The notes under the pieces were generated by a model. The model was not told the origin of the DNA and made no database searches. It worked only from the letters and a program-made list of their open reading frames with translations. A stretch of DNA of 64,000 nucleotides from Antedon bifida (Eukaryota; Echinodermata; Crinoidea; Comatulida; Antedonidae): assembly GCA_963402885.1 (NCBI GenBank), contig OY727096.1, positions 30,919,820 to 30,983,819 of the forward strand. Direction: 5' to 3'. Both the position numbers and the translations under genes were made by a program. Below, in pieces: positions 12,961-24,800 of this stretch. Positions within the stretch are counted from its first letter, which is position 1. Each line of letters starts with the position of its first letter.

Positions 12961-14506
12961 CTACAAAACAAAGATAAACCCAGCAACAAGACCTGCGATC
13001 AATGGACCAACAAACGGTACCAACGTTAAACCAGAGTTGCAGAGGTCGGTACCGCAACAATAGGAGCACATTTCCCCGCCTGGAGTGGGAGAACATACTT
13101 CAGTGCAAAGTGGAATACACATCCGAGTGAAGAATTCATCAGAATGGTCTCCGATTTGAATGTTTGCATCTATTTTCTATATCAAGAAAACAAAACAAAA
13201 CATATTTTTATCTCTGACATTGTTAATGTTTTTTCTTAAATTGTTATTGCAATATGAGACGCATTATGATCTTGATTTCTTTTTTTAAGTTCCATGATTT
13301 TTATGAATTTTATATCAAATTTGTTAAGTAAACAACTTTTCTTATTTATATGGTTTTATAGTTATTGATTGAAGAATCGCAATGGAAATACGTTTCTTTA
13401 CTTTTTTTCTGGTAATCATTGCTATCAGAGTTTTTAATTGTGCTACATTTTCAATCATTTAAAACAATTATCTTATGTATACGTAACTCTGATAGCTAAA
13501 TACTAAGTCAAATAAAATCAAATACAAAAAAATATAATCAAGCAAAACTAAAGCAATATTGACCTAACAATTAGGCCTAAGTTTAATCAGAAAAGACTAA
13601 ATTTACGGTTAAAAGTTTAGGCTACTCTTGCCTGGCACATATTGTATACTCACAGCGCACTGTCCACCCGAGCCACAATCTACTGTTTGTACAGACTTTT
13701 TATTTGTAAGAGTTTCTCCACAGTTACCGGTACTGTCTGTTTTGCTTGTGCAATTGTAGCACTTTAGAGCGTTAGTCCCCGCTGAAAAATAATAATATTA
13801 TTATTTTTTTTCTTATTGAAAAAATTTCACTATTTTAGGCCTAAACATGTATCGCTTAGATCTATTCCAATCCTTACCGAACATATCATATTGGATATGC
13901 AACAGTATTGACCAAACTGCCAATGAGTTTAAGTGACGAAAGAATTAGAGTGTCACGAAATAGAGTTTTAAATGTTTTGTATCAGAATTAGATTAGATAG
14001 ATTACGGTAGATCATTCCAACTGTGGTCTCTTTAGAAGTGCCAAACTCTGTTATTGATTCGGGAAGTAACTCCATCCAGCAATAATATACAGTTAATAAT
14101 TGAAAATGTATTGATCAAAAATGCCAAATCTCAATCGAACCCAATGCCTATTTCTAAAATTGTTCTGATTAAATATACATGAGTAACACATTAGTGGTCT
14201 TTTAGCTGTAAGAATCTTCTCTTATCAATTTGACACTTATATTAATCTGCGATACACAATTCACCAAAAATACAATCGCAACGAATTTAACTATTAACTA
14301 TTATTACCATTATTTTATTATTGTAACTATTGAGATAGGCCTAATTGCTTTTGAAGACATGCGTTTTATAAAACCAAGACACACTGATTTCTTAATGTAT
14401 TAGTAAAATTAGTATAGAAATAGGCATAAGATAAAATTAATACTTATAACAACTTACCAAAACATATAAAAACTGTTATTAAAACTAAACACGTTTGGGT
14501 CGACAT
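12961..14506 (-). CDS. Ly6/uPAR-like three-finger protein, probable GPI-anchored (complete, 3 exons, 130 aa)
   Basis: Exons 14458-14506, 13654-13781, 12961-13176, with phases 1 and 0 at GT-AG junctions. The protein begins MSTQTCLVLITVFICFAGTN, a signal peptide probably cleaved before ALKCYNC. The mature part has the Ly6 hallmarks: CYNC at the N-terminus, spaced cysteines (GNC, VDC, GGQC, RMC, PLC, EVC, EMC), then YCCGTDLCN, the CC-x(4)-CN ending of the fold. A hydrophobic tail (GLTLVPFVGPLIAGLVAGFI, then FVL) follows and fits a GPI-attachment signal. I count 12 mature cysteines, more than the usual 8-10, suggesting an extra disulfide. Such proteins act at the outer cell surface as receptors, channel modulators or adhesion/fertilisation factors; the role here cannot be told. 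The three-exon layout is the common Ly6 one. Confidence 0.88.
13417..13496. repeat. Short inverted repeat in Ly6-like intron 2
   Basis: GCTATCAGAGTT and AACTCTGATAGC form 12-bp perfect arms about 50 bp apart, around an AT-rich interior. Possibly a very small MITE. Confidence 0.45.
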
Positions 14507-14768
14507 CTTATTGTTTGATGTTTATCACTTAAACGTCAAACCGATTAAAAGATCCACCCTCGTATACAAGCTGTTATAAAGTTAAGGATTATTATGTGAC
14601 AATCTTTAGGGAGAAAGAATATCCTTTCCCACTTGTAAGTGAATGGATGTAATGTGTTTATAATCCATTATCCTTCTGTGTGATCCTCCTTATTGTAGGC
14701 TCGTTTAACGAAGTTAACGTAATACGACATGAACACTGTCATTCGGCAGACTATCAACTTGGTAAGAA

Positions 14769-14816
14769 CATGGAGGAAAAAATAAAATAATAATAAAATA
14801 TTTTTTCCTCCATGGT
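14769..14816. repeat. CATGGAGG palindrome 1
   Basis: ACATGGAGGAAAAAATA on the left is mirrored by TATTTTTTCCTCCATGGT on the right, around an AT loop. Confidence 0.55.
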
Positions 14817-15762
14817 AAGAATAACAGGAGTATATAACTTCATTCTTTATTCAATAAAACATTTAACATTTACCAAGAATGTAACAAAAAAGTTCCAATC
14901 CAATAATATCTGTAAGCCAAAAGTTTGTAATTTATGTTTAATCGAATTAAGATGAATTTTATTTGATGTTAATTTGTCCTTTTATAGAAATCTCCCCGAA
15001 CTAAATTGATTAGATTGAGCATGGAAAAGTTCATTAGTCCATGGTTTGATTAGGCCTACTACATTTTCTTATACAGTTTATACTATTAATAATTAACGTA
15101 ATTCAAGAGATAGCAATTTTTTTTAATAGTTATTTCGGAAGCGAAATTTTGTTATGCAACAAATGTAAACATTAATTAAAGATATATTGTCCCCCTAAAA
15201 AAGTTTTACTTTTTTTTTAAATATGCCATTTTAATATTACATAATAGTGATTCACTTTGACCAAAAACTTGATTAAAAAAAAACATTTTCCCCTCAAAAC
15301 ATTTAATTTAAATCAAAATATACCTAAATTGTCTGGAAGACAATGGTTTTTGGTTGATATTAACCACTTTTTTTGTCTTTTTATAAGTGAAATAATTATT
15401 TTTTATGATTTTTTTTTCTACAGAAGTGAAACACTTTATTAAAACTGTGAAATTGCCTATTCAAAATCTAATTTTATTAATCTTTATTTGTCATGTTTTG
15501 GGTTACATCTTTAATATTATTTTATGATTATGGTAAAATATAAGAGAGTCATATTTTTTTGTATGTTTGATATAAAATCCCTGAAAAATAACAAAAAAAA
15601 CCCAATTAATTAACATTTAACAATTAATTTTGGTTTGCTTTATATAGGCCAAAGAAAAATGTAGGCCTAGGTGTTTATCTATTATCGTCGATCGTATCGT
15701 CCTAGTGTAAATGGGCCTTTAAGCGGAATTCTTCACGGTACATAGGCCTAAGTACATTTTAA

Positions 15763-15840
15763 ACATGGAGGTAGAAATATTATTAGTTTCTACTTCCATG
15801 GTTTATGCATAGAGGTATACAATGTTATACCTCCATGGTT
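15763..15840. repeat. CATGGAGG palindromes 2 and 3 (adjacent)
   Basis: The first hairpin joins ACATGGAGGTAGAAAT to GTTTCTACTTCCATGGT (15763-15803). The second joins AGAGGTATAC to GTATACCTCCATGG-like sequence (15810-15840). Both end in the same CCATGGT as palindrome 1. Confidence 0.5.
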
Positions 15841-15959
15841 ATGTAGAGTCTAAAAGTTGTAATAATATTCGAGGTATATTCAGAGCGTCATTTCGATGAT
15901 GGAGCATTCTCTACTTCTCTATTTATGCCTTTATTTACTTCCGAAATAGAAATACTACT

Positions 15960-16330
15960 ACGGTAATTGCTGAAGTGGATCACATTTGGCACCGGTGGAG
16001 CACAGTGATATAAAATAGAAATACATCAATAATTTAAATATATTTTCATATATTAATACACTGTGCTCAAGTGAACCAAATTTGGCACCAGTGGAGCAGT
16101 GATATAAAATAGAAATAAGTCACTACATTTCAATATCTTTTCGTATGTTAATAAACTGTGCTCAAGTGGACCCAATTTGGCGTCAGTGGAGCACACTCAG
16201 TGATATAAAATACAAATAAAGTCACTGAATTTTAATATCTTTTGTATGTTAATACACTGTGCTTAATTGAACCCAATTTGCCGGGGAGCACAGTGGTATA
16301 TAGAAATAAAGTCACTAAATGTTAATACAT
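15960..16330. repeat. Left subterminal tandem repeat of the 3.1-kb element
   Basis: About 3.5 units of roughly 105 bp. Each has GTGGA/GTGAA, a CCAATTTGGC-like word, GGAGCACAGTGATATA, AATAAAGTCACT and ACACTGTGCT. It is inverted relative to the right-end array at 18595-18900. Confidence 0.75.
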
Positions 16331-17280
16331 TTAAGAAACAACAATATCCTTTGTGTTTGTGTTCCCGTTAAGCAGAGTCAATGTTCTTTAAAATGGTTAG
16401 GCCTACATCAGTAGATTATGTTTATCTTATAATAGTTTAGTCCAGGCCCATTCCCATATCGACATTTTTAATTCCAATCTTTATCTGTTTCGCCGTAATT
16501 TAAGTGTTTCTGAGTTGTTGTAATTGTTTTGTATCTGTTAAACCAAGCTGTAAGTGGCGGATTTGTTTCTGCTGTTGTTTCTGGTTTAAAAAACTAGAGA
16601 TTTAATATTTAATTTCATATTTCAATGAATAGGTGCACTTTCTGGAGACAAGCTCTATTGTCCTGGTGAGGTTACAAATCATGTAAAGTGCCATTTTTCG
16701 GGGCGGGAACCTATACAGTTCTATTTTTCAAAATTGTCTTTGCTCTGTACTGAAGATTCTTATATATGTTGTTAAAAAAAATAATAGATGTCATTTCCGG
16801 GGACCTTGCAGCTAAAGTTTGGTATGCCGTGCGTTGTTATGCAAATGAGTTTGTGCAGGTGTATTATGGGGAAGATTCGCGGTAAACACGCCACACTGTT
16901 AAATTTGATGTTGTTAATCTTTACATTAGAAAATTATTCATTCAAATCATCTAAATAAAACATTTTCCGGGCGGGAACCTAGCAGCTCTTCTCTTTTAGT
17001 TTGCAAAAGTAATCTCGAAAAGAACTCCATGTGGAAAAGAAGCCCACCCAAGAGTACTAAAAATGAAGGAGCATATGGGCTTCTTTTCGAGGTTTTGTGG
17101 CAGTCTATTTAATGGAAAATAATGCCATGCAACTTTGTTTTTTATTTAAAAAAAGGTCCACTTTGTTTAGGCCTGACATTTACAACCCTCAAAATATCTC
17201 TCTTTTAAAATAAAAGAAAAACAATATTCATTATTTTATTTATTTTTTATTTATTTTTTTTTTATTTCAAAAAAAAAAAA

Positions 17281-17356
17281 ATATCCGTAGTAGTTCGAAC
17301 CCAATCTACTAGAGCTGAGAGCACCTAAAGCTGAGCATTACCCGTTAGGCCACAAA
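17281..17356 (-). repeat. tRNA-derived SINE head, reverse orientation
   Basis: Read on the minus strand, TTGTGGCCTAACGGGTAATG resembles a pol III A box. GGGTTCGAACTACTACGG further on matches the B box GGTTCGANNCC core, and an A/T run follows. About 70 bp lie between the ends, as in a tRNA with a long variable arm. It is embedded in the 3.1-kb transposon. Confidence 0.5.
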
Positions 17357-17456
17357 GTAGTACATGACTGAACAGCTGATAATAGTCTATTTATACGTGT
17401 ATTACGTAATTCATCAGTACGTCATAACTATCATATTAAGCTTGTTACAACCAAAA

Positions 17457-17712
17457 TGATCAGTTAGCTCAGTCGCCTGAGCGTCGTGTTAACAACACGT
17501 ATGTCGTGGGTTCGATTCCCACGCTGGTCGGTGGAATAGAGTTAAAGGCATGCGGCCACTGTGTTTGGGGTTCACAGAATTATACGTCCCCCTTTCCACC
17601 ACACATCATGAGGCGACAACATCAATGCATCTGGTGATGTGCTGGAAACGACCCCAAAAGGCTGTGGCAGGGCCTTAGTGCTGAGGCAGGGAGAGCACAT
17701 TTAACATCTTTT
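17457..17712 (+). mobile_element. tRNA-derived SINE (about 255 bp)
   Basis: The head at 17459-17531 folds as a tRNA: acceptor GATCAGT with GCTGGTC, D stem GCTC/GAGC, anticodon stem CGTG/CACG around loop TTAACAA (anticodon AAC), T arm GTGGGTTCGATTCCCAC. The B box GGTTCGATTCC is perfect. A ~170-bp non-tRNA body follows (GGAATAGAGTTAAAGGCATG, later GATGTGCTGGAAACGACCCC), ending in a T-rich tail at about 17708. A functional tRNA gene is less likely because the body and tail continue as in SINEs and stem pair 27-43 is broken. Confidence 0.65.
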
Positions 17713-19000
17713 TTTTTAAATTTTTTTTTCAACCTGTATTTGATCTCGTAAATTTTATGTTTGCCGCCCTCAGTTTTAAAAGAAATTGAATTTATTATAT
17801 ATTCATCGCAGGTGTACGAAACGGTTTGGTATGCCGTGCATTGTTATGCAATGGTCACGTGCAGGTGTAGTGGGAAAGATGCTATTGTTAGTCATTCGCG
17901 GTCAACACGCCACACTGTTAAATTTTGATTTTGTTAATAAATGTTGCTACATTGGTAACGAAAATGTCCGATTCATGCAAGATATTGTATTGTAATATTA
18001 TGTTATGAATAAACGTTTAAGGTAGTTGGTGTGTTTGGCCAGAATCCCAGAATAAACATGTTTTTAACAGATAGTTTGTTTCCGATGGTTTTTGTATGGG
18101 GTTAATGGAGAGTGAAATAAGATAAAATATAGAACATTTGCAAAGATGCCGATTTCTAGACCAATTTCGGGCTAGGCCTTAGGCATATGAAGTCGAGTTT
18201 TTAGAGTAGAAAACTCCACCTAAAATTTTGAATGAAGTAGCATCTTGATAGTTGAAATTTTAACATTATCATAATTATCATAGGTATAAGTATATAAGTT
18301 CAATTCTAAGCTCTATTTTCATTATTAGCTCCATGGTGGGCTAGTACTACTGGAGACTTAATATTTAATTTCATATTTCAATGAATATGTGCACTTTCCG
18401 GAGACACTAAATAAGTGTTTATCTTAGACAAACGCAAGTTATTAAAATCACTGATATGACTTGAAACTAATTTTTCTTTTGCATTACGGATGGAGTAACC
18501 GATATTTAACATATATAGCAAGTTTGAAATATTTTTGAAGTATTTCCAGATGTACTTTTTCTCGATGTTTTAAATACGAAAGATATTAACATTCAGTGAC
18601 TTATTTCTAGTTTATATCACTGTGCTCCACTGGTGCCAAATTGTGTCCACTTGAGCACAGTGTATTAACATACTAAAATATATTCAATTCATTTATATTT
18701 ATAGTGCGCCGAATTCTTTCCAAAAAGATAAGTTCTAAGGAGCAACGCCAGAACCGCTAGCACTCGTAAATTTGTTGAAATAAATATGAACAGTGTATTA
18801 ACATACGAAAAGATATTGAAAGTAGTGACTTATTTCTATTATATCACTGTGCTACCCTGGTGCTAAATTGGGTCCACTTGAGAAGTTACCGTAGTACTAT
18901 TTATATTATTGAAGTTAATAAAGGCATAAATGGCGCTCCGTAGAGAAGTAAAGAATGCTCCCAGTCGTCAGAATGACGCTCTGAATATGCCTCAATATTC

Positions 19001-21394
19001 ATTCATTTATCATTCAATTCATGAACGCCCTCTACCTCGACTATTATGGCATGGTTTAATAGTGCTCTTCTTTCGAATTCGTTGAATATTATTTATATAT
19101 TACCTTTATTTTCTGTTACATAAATAGCTCTATTTTTCTCTATCAAACTAAACGTAACTATGCGTTATATAATTACTCGTATTTTTCAGACCAGGAGAGG
19201 CTGTTGATATACATGTGCGCAAAATTGGGCGGAGCTAATGTTCATTAAAAATTTAAATATTCATGATTTTCATATTGTGCGGTTTTTCGGTTTGGTTGAG
19301 CAATTTTATCGTGTGTGGCGGTATTCACGGTGGTCATTCAGGAATTTGACGTAAACAACTTAAAAACCCCGTAGAATATCCGTTATTTCACCACATTATT
19401 CAATATAACGTGCATAAGAAGGTATACAATTCACATATGTGTCAATTTTGTCGGTATATGTTGTCCTTTTAATTGGTAAGTGTTCGTAAAATAGTCTTGA
19501 AACTTTGACATTCGTGATCTCCATAAAAATGAAGCACGGCGGATGATGTTGTTGATTAGTTTGTATGGTAACTATACGCCGTGGAAGGCGGTGATCATCT
19601 GTCATAAAGGCTAGGCCTAGCTAGAGGAAAACTAAATGGTGAGGCAAATGCTGGTTTTCCAATAGAGAAAGGGATAAATAGGCGTAGACTAAACTAAGGC
19701 CTACTAGGCCTAACTACTGTTATGTAGTGTAGGCTTGGCTAGGATTTACCTTTTTAATTTTAGTCAGGTACGTAACGTGTGTAGGCCTAGTAGTCTGTAG
19801 TAGTGTAGGCAAATAAACACTGTGGTTAGGGTTCCGGCACTGTAACTCAACCGCCCAGCATTACAAAACAGGATCCAAATGAAATCGTGCAATTGAGTAG
19901 GCCTTTAAATAAGGTACTGTCCACAAACTAAATTTGCTGACCACTCGTTTTCCATTATTGGACCAAAAATCTGGAACAATTTACTTGTTACATTGAAAAT
20001 ATATTGTCCCACTGAAAAAGTAATTTTTTACAGTATTTTTTTATTTATTTTATTTTGATGTTTGACCAAAAATTGGATTGGAACAAAAAATATTTACCTG
20101 AAAAAACTGTAATTGAAAGCAAAAAACAGTCAAATTAGCTGCCATTCAATAACCCCAACCATTTGTCCTAAATTTAATTGGGACAAAACATCCAAGCTGT
20201 TTAGGGCAAAATGTTATTGGCCTGAAATATCCATAATTTTTATGCTGTTTTGTAAAACCATGCAGGTAAACTCGGTCGACACTATCAAACTAGTTTCACA
20301 AAAAAAGTGTGATGTGCCCAAATGTAGTGATATGACATCATCATGCCCATGGGCACATCACATTTTGTTGTCACATAAAGTTTGATTCTGTAGACATAGC
20401 GTTAGATCGGTGATTCTAGGCATGATAAATAACAGCATTTTGATGTTGAGAAAAAAAATGAGATTGGTGAAAGAATTGTTTGGTGCGTGGCAAAAATGTG
20501 AAAATGCAAAAGATGTGTGGGTCTTCTTGACATTTAATCAAATGAATTGTTTTACATGCAAAACAAGTTTTGTGAGCTATAATTAGCGTTGTCTGTCGTA
20601 TATGATACTGATGACACCCACACTTGTTTTTTAATAATTGGAGTTGTATCAAAAACAAGTTTTATGTGACAAGTAAATAAAATAATGCGATAAAAAAATC
20701 CTGTGAAAGAAAGCCTGTGTAGACTCAATTTTATGTTTATGTTATCCAAGAAAATGTTAGTGATTCACATGGCTCTTAATAATTTGCTCATTTGCTAGTC
20801 GCACATTAAAAGCTTTTAAGGTGTGAATTTCACTCATAATCAAACGTGTCAAACTACAGTATTAGTGTCATTTATTAGAGGCAAGAGATTCCTTGTTTTG
20901 TTTGCTTGTAATGTCAAGTTATCTTGTTTATGTTGTTTATTAGTCAAAATGTTTTATCTTGTCAAAATCTTATTGCCAGAGCTTGATTTCCAATTCCTGA
21001 CTTCTTTTTTTTTCAAAAAGTCTTTCTTTTTCAAAAGTTGTAACTCTGCTTTTAGTCATTATTTTCTTTTCAACATAAAAAATTCTTGCGTTTCGGATGA
21101 AGAGCAAAGAGCACCTGAGTAGCTAGTCTTTATCGACAATATTAAGAAGACCTAATTAATATAAAAACATAAGTAATTGGTAAATCTCTTGAAATAAGGT
21201 CAAAATTGTTCAAGCATCACTGGAGTTAGCTCTGTGGTGTAAGCTACATTAAGATGTGGTATAGTACATGTCGCTCATTAACGCCACTATCGAGCTCGCA
21301 CACAAAGTCTTACTCTACTGTAGCCTTACATTACATACTGTGTGCCTAATATCTTTGTTCAAATGAGCCTGCCCTTTCTTCACTTATCTATTTC
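19001..21394. other. Intergenic region, candidate IRS promoter and 5' UTR territory
   Basis: It is AT-rich but has a less AT-rich patch with GGGCGGAGC at about 19226-19234 and dense TAGGCCTAG words at 19610-19800. It also holds MITE family 1 copy 3. An untranslated IRS first exon could start here, but I cannot place one. Small ORFs (for example 20113, 20823) look like chance. Confidence 0.4.
20267..20404. mobile_element. MITE family 1, copy 3
   Basis: Left TAAACTCGGTCGACACTATC and right GATTCTGTAGACATAGCGTT are diverged versions of the family ends. The interior GTGTGATGTGCCC and GGGCACATCACATTTT form inner inverted arms. Confidence 0.7.
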
Positions 21395-21636
21395 GTGCCT
21401 AGCTTAACTGGATAAACCAACAATAGCCCTCCTGAAGACATGTTTACTCTCTCATGTCTCGAAAATAAATGATGATGGTGGTTAGTGGGGAGGCTCCGAC
21501 CTGAAGGCATAGTTCATTGACTATACCATTTGTGGAAAGGGGTGATCAGCGAAAATGTCTACTTTTCGAATTATACAGGTATCTCGCTCTTCGAGGAGAA
21601 AGGGCTATTGTTGGTTTATCCAAGTAAGCTAGCACT
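21395..21636. mobile_element. Inverted-repeat element just upstream of IRS
   Basis: GCCTAGCTTAACTGGATAAA then CCAACAATAGCCCT on the left match, inverted, AGGGCTATTGTTGGTTTATC then CAAGTAAGCTAGC on the right. The right half recurs at 36725-36840 in IRS intron 1 (AAAATGTCTACTTTT, TATCTCGCTCTT, GTTTATCCAGGTAAAGCTAG). The right edge is 136 bp before the IRS start codon. Confidence 0.7.
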
Positions 21637-21771
21637 CATAGACTACCAACACCACTGTTGGTTTGTGTAAACTTTTACATATTATAAATTTTGTAATTTT
21701 TCTTTTTAAGCAGAAAAGATGATTCGTTTTGGTAATAATATACAACTGTAGATTTTAAAGTAAAGGGCATT

Positions 21772-21861
21772 ATGACGGATAGTTCAACTACGTTGGTGAC
21801 AGTGCCACCGGAAAATGCTAAAGATAGCATCATCAAGACAGGCTATCTACTTAAGTATAAG
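21772..21861 (+). CDS. IRS: IRS coding exon 1
   Basis: Encodes MTDSSTTLVTVPPENAKDSI then IKTGYLLKYK, the first PH strand, and ends phase 0 at GTAAAT. A possible acceptor (TTTTTAAG, ending near 21711) suggests that an untranslated exon lies further upstream. Confidence 0.88.
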
Positions 21862-24800
21862 GTAAATATTGACAATAAACAAACAATAAATTAATTATCA
21901 TTATATAACTTTAAGTTTATATTGCAAAATCAACTTGCATGTAGCAAGGATGTTTGTCTAATTGTTGTTTGTACTGTGTGATTATAACTAATGGTTTACA
22001 ATGTCAAAGGTCATTGACAAATTCAAAACAAATTAAGAACAAACAGAAGCTGGAAGGAATACATTTTATTTTTATATTAAAGATTATCAACAAAACAATA
22101 TTGTTTTGTTCGTAATCTTCAATAATATTAACATTTATTTTTTTATATAAAACAAAACAAAAGAATAAAAGCATACACTGTTCAGAAATAGTTGTTTAAA
22201 CAGCAGTGCTATCTAATCACAGTAAGCCTGAAAAGTTTCTATTTTAGTAATACCCAAATTGTATGGATATTTTAGGTGAGATGTATGGTGCATATGAAAC
22301 TCAATATTTTGGGGATATCTCCAGAAACGCATCATTAATCATTCCTTAACACATTTGTAATGGCTGTCCATCTGGAGGTCACAAATCTCTACCTATTTTG
22401 TTAAGATATATTTTTAGTTAAAAAAAGTTAATCATAAATGTATTGACCTTGTTCTTCCATTAGGAAAATTAACTTTTACTAGTTGGCATGTTCAAATCCA
22501 TGTGTTTATGTCACTTAAATGGAAAATGCTTAAAAAGCTTTTCTTCACACAATTAACCTAGTACAGTGAAGGAATCCTTACAGCAGTTAGCCATACAGTA
22601 ACCACTGTATGATAATTGATTAAAACTCTACTTCTAAACAGTTCACTGGCCACTCTTCCGTTACTAATACTACAGTACATTGAATTGCGATGGAGGAGTT
22701 GATGGCCACCTTGGATCTAGTTGTGCTGGGTGGCGATATCCACCTTTATACAGTATTCTTCCACCAACCTTATAACTTGTTTAAGGGCCATCAATACTGT
22801 ACAGCACCCACCCAAGAACCCTGGGTACCTGAAATATGTTGTTTTCCAGCCACCCCTTAACTTTGTACAGTAGCCAACAGTACATGTAGCTATCAGAATA
22901 TCAATCCAATTTTATTTTGGACTGGCCCTAAAGAATTTTAAACAATAAGGCATCTTTAAAAATGTATTTTTAATGTATATTATAATATAATACTGTACTA
23001 TACTGTATAATGATAAGTAATAATCATATTCACCTATTACTGTACAGGCATCATGGGTCATTACCAAACATTGTCAAAATATCCAGTAATGTTGTTTTGG
23101 ACATTGTTGATGTAGGTATGTGGTGTAAAATATTTGGTCGTCCATTCATAAAACTACATTCCTCTAAACTATTAAATGTGTACAGTATGCATACTTTTCA
23201 CACTGGTTTGAATAGCTCTTTTAATGATACCCTAGCTTCTACTTAAAAAAATGTAATTTATGAAATGATATTATTATTATTTAACAAGCCTAGGAATGTA
23301 GGTCCATGAGTTTTCTTTTTAAAAGATGTACACATTTTTTTTTCATTCTGTATTATTTAAAAAAAAATTATTTACATGAATGTTAAAATTTGTTTTCCTA
23401 AATTGTATACATTTCTTTCTTTGTACTGAAGTAAAAGAATCAAAATTCTGTAAACAAATATAAATTATCAGTATCAGTATGTGCTGTTTAAATAACTTAT
23501 GGCCTTTTTGATTACAAAAAGATGTTTTTAATCAATTTTAACAATTCATTGTTATCATATAAAGTATGTCATTCTATAGTTTATAGAAATACTAATGCAT
23601 GTACAGACTATACCCTCAGCCAAAATCAATATTACTATTAATGTTCAATATAATTCATCTTTTATTGTTAATAAAATGTTAATAATTTGGTTGTAAACAA
23701 AGTACTTGACAATACTAAAACTACTGTAGCTGATAACTCTGGTAATTTGATTACATACACACCATCCATACTCGGTATGTTTTTTTATTGGCAACTCAGC
23801 TTAATTTTATTATGACATTAAATAATTACAAGTACCTAGTATAATACATTAACAAAAGTTTTATTGTTGTTAATGTTCGCCAGCTGCAACGATATTCAAC
23901 AATAGAAATTACTGTATGTATACTTTATAATATTTGAAAAATTAAATTAATTAAAAAATAATAAAAATGAATATTAAATAAAAGCATAAATTCCTAGAGA
24001 ATTGAATCTATTTTTTATTAATCAAATTTAATATGGTGTGAATGTGGGTGAAGCTTGCTGTGTAGTATTCATTTATTAATTTATAATATAATTTATTAGT
24101 TTTACACAATTTTTTTTCATATTAATAATAAACTGGTTTATAAAGGAAACAGTGAAGACAACAAAAGTAGAAAACTGACTAAAAAATGAAAGAAATTTTT
24201 TTGTTTGCAGTAAAGTGTAAATTATAATTAATTACTTACAGCAACATTTTTAAGAAATGCTTTGTAACATTCAACATTTCTTTTTCCATCTGGCAAATTA
24301 CAAATATTTTATACTTTCCGAAACCCAAAACAAAATTAACCATTAAATGTTGAAAAAATGGGAAATAGTGTTGAAATTTGCTTTTCCATCGCATTTTGTA
24401 TTTTCTCCTGATTTTTACAAAAAAAATGATTTTCTTTACCGTGTGCACTTTCCATGTTGACATGAATTAACAGTTGTCCTCAGTCAGTTGTTCAACTTTT
24501 AAAATGGATTATTAATGCATAGGCTGGAATAGCCTCCCATTTATTGTCAAAATAACTCTTATATTGGATTAAGGTAGATTTTCAGTGAAATATACATTAC
24601 TTTTTAAGCTCTAGATTATAGAATTTCTTGGTTCTTTAATTCTCGACCCATTAGGCAAAGACTCAATTCTCATGGTCATTGTAGAAAGTTAATTTTAGTC
24701 TTGTACAGTTTTATCATTGTAACCAGTCCTGTAGTGCTTCTGACTGGTAAAATATAAAGGTGAATACATTTTCTTTAGTACTAGTACTGTAACTTAAATG

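Larger units (their letters stand above)
14507..15870. other. Intergenic region upstream of the Ly6-like gene
   Basis: It must include the Ly6-like promoter (just right of 14506). It is AT-rich and contains three small CATGGAGG palindromes (14769-14816, 15763-15803, 15810-15840). The 61-codon ORF at 15257 is T/A-rich and not convincing. Confidence 0.5.
15871..18993. mobile_element. 3.1-kb DNA transposon with TIRs, subterminal tandem repeats and 7-bp target duplication
   Basis: The left end starts GAGGTATATTCAGAGCGTCA. The right end, read on minus, starts GAGGCATATTCAGAGCGTCA. Similarity continues for about 60 bp (GGAGCATTC, TACTTCTCTA, TTTATGCC) and then through repeats. AATATTC directly flanks both sides (15864-15870, 18994-19000), a 7-bp target-site duplication. 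Inside each end are tandem copies of a ~105-bp unit with GTGGAGCACAGTGATATA and CACTGTGCTCAAGTG, about 3.5 copies on the left (15960-16330) and about 2 in inverse orientation on the right (18595-18900). The interior has two direct-repeat pairs (16818-16925 with 17820-17945; 16590-16655 with 18350-18412). No transposase was recognised, so it is probably non-autonomous. Confidence 0.8.

Noticed and set aside
17459-17531. Functional tRNA-Val(AAC) gene
   Set aside because: The cloverleaf is good, but a non-tRNA body and T-rich tail follow, pair 27-43 is mismatched, and it sits inside a transposon. A SINE head is more likely.
17786-17995. 69-codon ORF with a parallel copy at 16818-16925 (FGMPCIVMQ)
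   Set aside because: Both are in a direct repeat of the 3.1-kb transposon. The open frames are short, diverge by indels and match no transposase I know.
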